This document shows positions 4,635 to 5,877 of a DNA stretch of 5,877 nt, in pieces. Below the pieces are notes generated by a model that was not told the origin of the DNA, did no database searches, and saw nothing but the letters and a program-made list of their open reading frames with translations. The translations under genes and the position numbers were made by a program. This stretch comes from Gemmatimonadales bacterium (GTDB lineage Bacteria; Gemmatimonadota; Gemmatimonadetes; Gemmatimonadales; GWC2-71-9), in NCBI GenBank assembly GCA_013813145.1, contig JACCSE010000575.1, positions 1 to 5,877 on the forward strand. Direction: 5' to 3'. Numbering within the stretch: position 1 is the first letter of the stretch; each line of letters opens with the position of its first letter.

Positions 4635-5531
4635 TTAGCTGCCCCGCTCGCCGAGACGGGCGCTCACCGTCTCCCGCTTACGATTCCGCAGGATGTCCAG
4701 CTTGAAGGTTTCGCCTCGCTCGTAGCTGCGCAAGATCCGGAGCAGGTGCGCCGGGCCCGCCGGCTTCCGGCCATCCACCGAAAGCACCACGTCGCCACCC
4801 CTCAGGCCCAGCGCCGAGTCCTTGGCCGCGCTGATCACCAGCACCCCTTCCTCAGCGCCGAAGTACCGGCCCAGTTCCGGGTTGATGGGTGCCAGCTCGA
4901 GCCGGCCCAGCGGCGAGCCGGAAAAGAATTCTCGGTGCGACGGGGGCAGGTCGAGCCGCTCGACGAAGTCGCCGGCCGGGAGGGGAGCCCGGTCCACCAT
5001 CGGGTCGCCGGACCGCCAGAACCGCATGGCGAAGGGGCGGGCGCCGGGCCCCTCGACCAGGACGTCGGGATCATCCTCGGTAACGATCGAGACAGTTCGC
5101 CGCTCCTTGCCGCGCCGGAACTCCACCGCCACCGTGTCGTTCGGCTCCACCCGGGCGGCCAGTTCGATCAACCGGAGCCCCGGGAGCGACTGGCGGCGGT
5201 CCGTGTCCTCCGCCGAGCCGCCGGCGAGCACCGACTTGCCGGCGAGCCTGGTGATGACGTCTCCCGACCTGAGCCCCGCGTCCGCGGCGGGCCCGCCGGG
5301 CGTCACGGCATCCACGTAGGCGCCGACCGAGTCGGTCTCCCGCGCCTGCATGTTGACCTTGATGCCGAGCCGGGCACGGCGGTTGAGGACGATCCGCATC
5401 AGACGGTCGTGGTTATGCTCGAGCCGGAGCACCTCCGGCTCGGCCGGCGGCGGGGGCGGCTCCTGGGCGCCGAGCCCGGCGGTCGGCACCAGGGTTCCCG
5501 CGATGAAAAATCCGACGAAGGCGTATCGCAT
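4635..5531 (-). CDS. Exported protein with two PDZ domains and no protease domain
   Basis: The 298-aa protein has a signal peptide (hydrophobic core AFVGFFIAGTLVPTAGLGA) with likely cleavage after A22, then a Pro-rich spacer (EPPPPPAEPE). PDZ domain 1 spans about residues 54-150, with the ligand-groove and GPAADAGLRSGDVI signature at 80-93. PDZ domain 2 spans about 208-293, with YFGAEEGVLVISA at 223-235 and DSALGLRGGDVVLSVDGR at 238-255. The carboxylate-binding position therefore reads RLGI in the first and YFGA in the second domain. No trypsin-like, S41 or site-2 protease domain is present, so it is more likely a periplasmic adaptor or substrate-binding protein than an enzyme. GGGGGAG five bases before the ATG supports the start. 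It begins 17 bases after the stop of the coiled-coil protein gene, so the two are very probably co-transcribed. Confidence 0.85.
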   Translation of the reverse strand: MRYAFVGFFIAGTLVPTAGLGAQEPPPPPAEPEVLRLEHNHDRLMRIVLNRRARLGIKVNMQARETDSVGAYVDAVTPGGPAADAGLRSGDVITRLAGKSVLAGGSAEDTDRRQSLPGLRLIELAARVEPNDTVAVEFRRGKERRTVSIVTEDDPDVLVEGPGARPFAMRFWRSGDPMVDRAPLPAGDFVERLDLPPSHREFFSGSPLGRLELAPINPELGRYFGAEEGVLVISAAKDSALGLRGGDVVLSVDGRKPAGPAHLLRILRSYERGETFKLDILRNRKRETVSARLGERGS

Positions 5532-5548
5532 ACGAACTCCCCCGGGGC

Positions 5549-5877
5549 TCAGAGCCCCACGTTGCTGGCACGGGTGACATGGACATCCACCAGAGCGTCG
5601 AGCAAGCCCACCCGCTCCCGCCAGAGCCGCAGCAGATCGGCCTCGAGGGACTCCTGTTCCCGGAGCTCGGTCACCTCCAGCTCGCGGTCCAGCCGGGCGA
5701 TCCGGTCTTCCAGCTCCTGCGCGATTCCCGCGGTGCGGCCGTCGAGCACCCGGCTCTCCGGGTCGTAGCTGTCCAGGGCGGTCTCGAGGGCGCGGGAGTG
5801 GGCCATCACCTGCTCGATCCGCCCGGCGTCGGGGGAGACATCGGGCGCCGCCAGCGGAGCGATGCCCACCGCGAGGG
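5549..5877 (-). CDS. Coiled-coil exported or membrane-anchored protein, 3' part only
   Basis: The frame is open to the right edge of the window, so the gene is cut and its true start lies beyond 5877. A GTG at 5869 could start a protein, but the residues before it (L-A) and after it (VGIAPLAAPDVSP) read as the end of a signal peptide or membrane segment, which argues for an upstream start. The visible part is strongly helical and charged: about residues 15-100 hold heptad-like patterns such as ELEDRIARLDRELEVTELRE and LEADLLRLWRERVGLLDAL, suggesting a coiled coil. I recognise no family. It is directly followed by the two-PDZ protein gene, which suggests a joint periplasmic or envelope role, possibly the coil as a scaffold. 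This is inferred from position alone. Confidence 0.7.
   Translation of the reverse strand, partial: LAVGIAPLAAPDVSPDAGRIEQVMAHSRALETALDSYDPESRVLDGRTAGIAQELEDRIARLDRELEVTELREQESLEADLLRLWRERVGLLDALVDVHVTRASNVGL

Noticed and set aside
4746..5768. 340-residue plus-strand open frame opposite the PDZ gene
   Set aside because: It is antisense to two well-supported minus-strand genes, rich in Arg, Gly and Ser, with no domain and no ribosome site.

Overview
The window is high-GC chromosomal DNA from a free-living, Gram-negative-type bacterium. The evidence is an outer-membrane beta-barrel protein, exported PDZ and coiled-coil proteins, strong GGAGG ribosome sites on several genes, and no mobile or phage sequence. 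My impression of the protein styles (DUF3187-like porin, two-PDZ exported protein, CxxC-bearing YggX) is Gemmatimonadota or a neighbouring phylum. That is an inference from style, not a match to a known genome.

Layout. Positions 43-474 (-) encode a 143-aa protein of unknown function. A 126-bp divergent spacer with a perfect 8+8 bp inverted repeat follows, then a small membrane protein (601-882, +). Positions 950-1216 (+) encode a YggX-type Fe(II)-trafficking protein with four cysteines in two CxxC pairs and a G-rich 3' end. It converges on a DUF3187-like outer-membrane protein (1283-2302, -). Positions 2471-4192 (+) encode a prephenate dehydratase-ACT-DAHP synthase fusion. Facing it on the minus strand are a GlsB/YeaQ stress membrane protein (4292-4558), an exported two-PDZ protein (4635-5531) and the 3' part of a coiled-coil protein that runs off the right edge (5549-5877). 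The last two look like one operon.

The most interesting part is the 169-bp spacer between the divergent DUF3187-like and aromatic-biosynthesis genes. Read on the plus strand it contains a consensus TTGACA -35 box, a 25-28 codon ORF with the run Trp-Phe-Phe-Tyr-Phe, a near-continuous long-range stem, and a perfect 10-bp GC stem followed by TTTTT. The long-range stem and the terminator share one strand (2402-2411), so they exclude each other. This is the layout of a ribosome-mediated transcription attenuator. The control codons cover all three aromatic amino acids. The gene it precedes encodes the first enzyme of the common aromatic pathway fused to the Phe-branch dehydratase, with an ACT domain between them. 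Together these suggest two layers of control: attenuation by charged aromatic tRNAs and allosteric feedback by phenylalanine.

The rest reads as ordinary housekeeping and envelope genes. No tRNA, rRNA, CRISPR array, insertion sequence or origin is visible, and no stretch over 300 bases lacks a gene.
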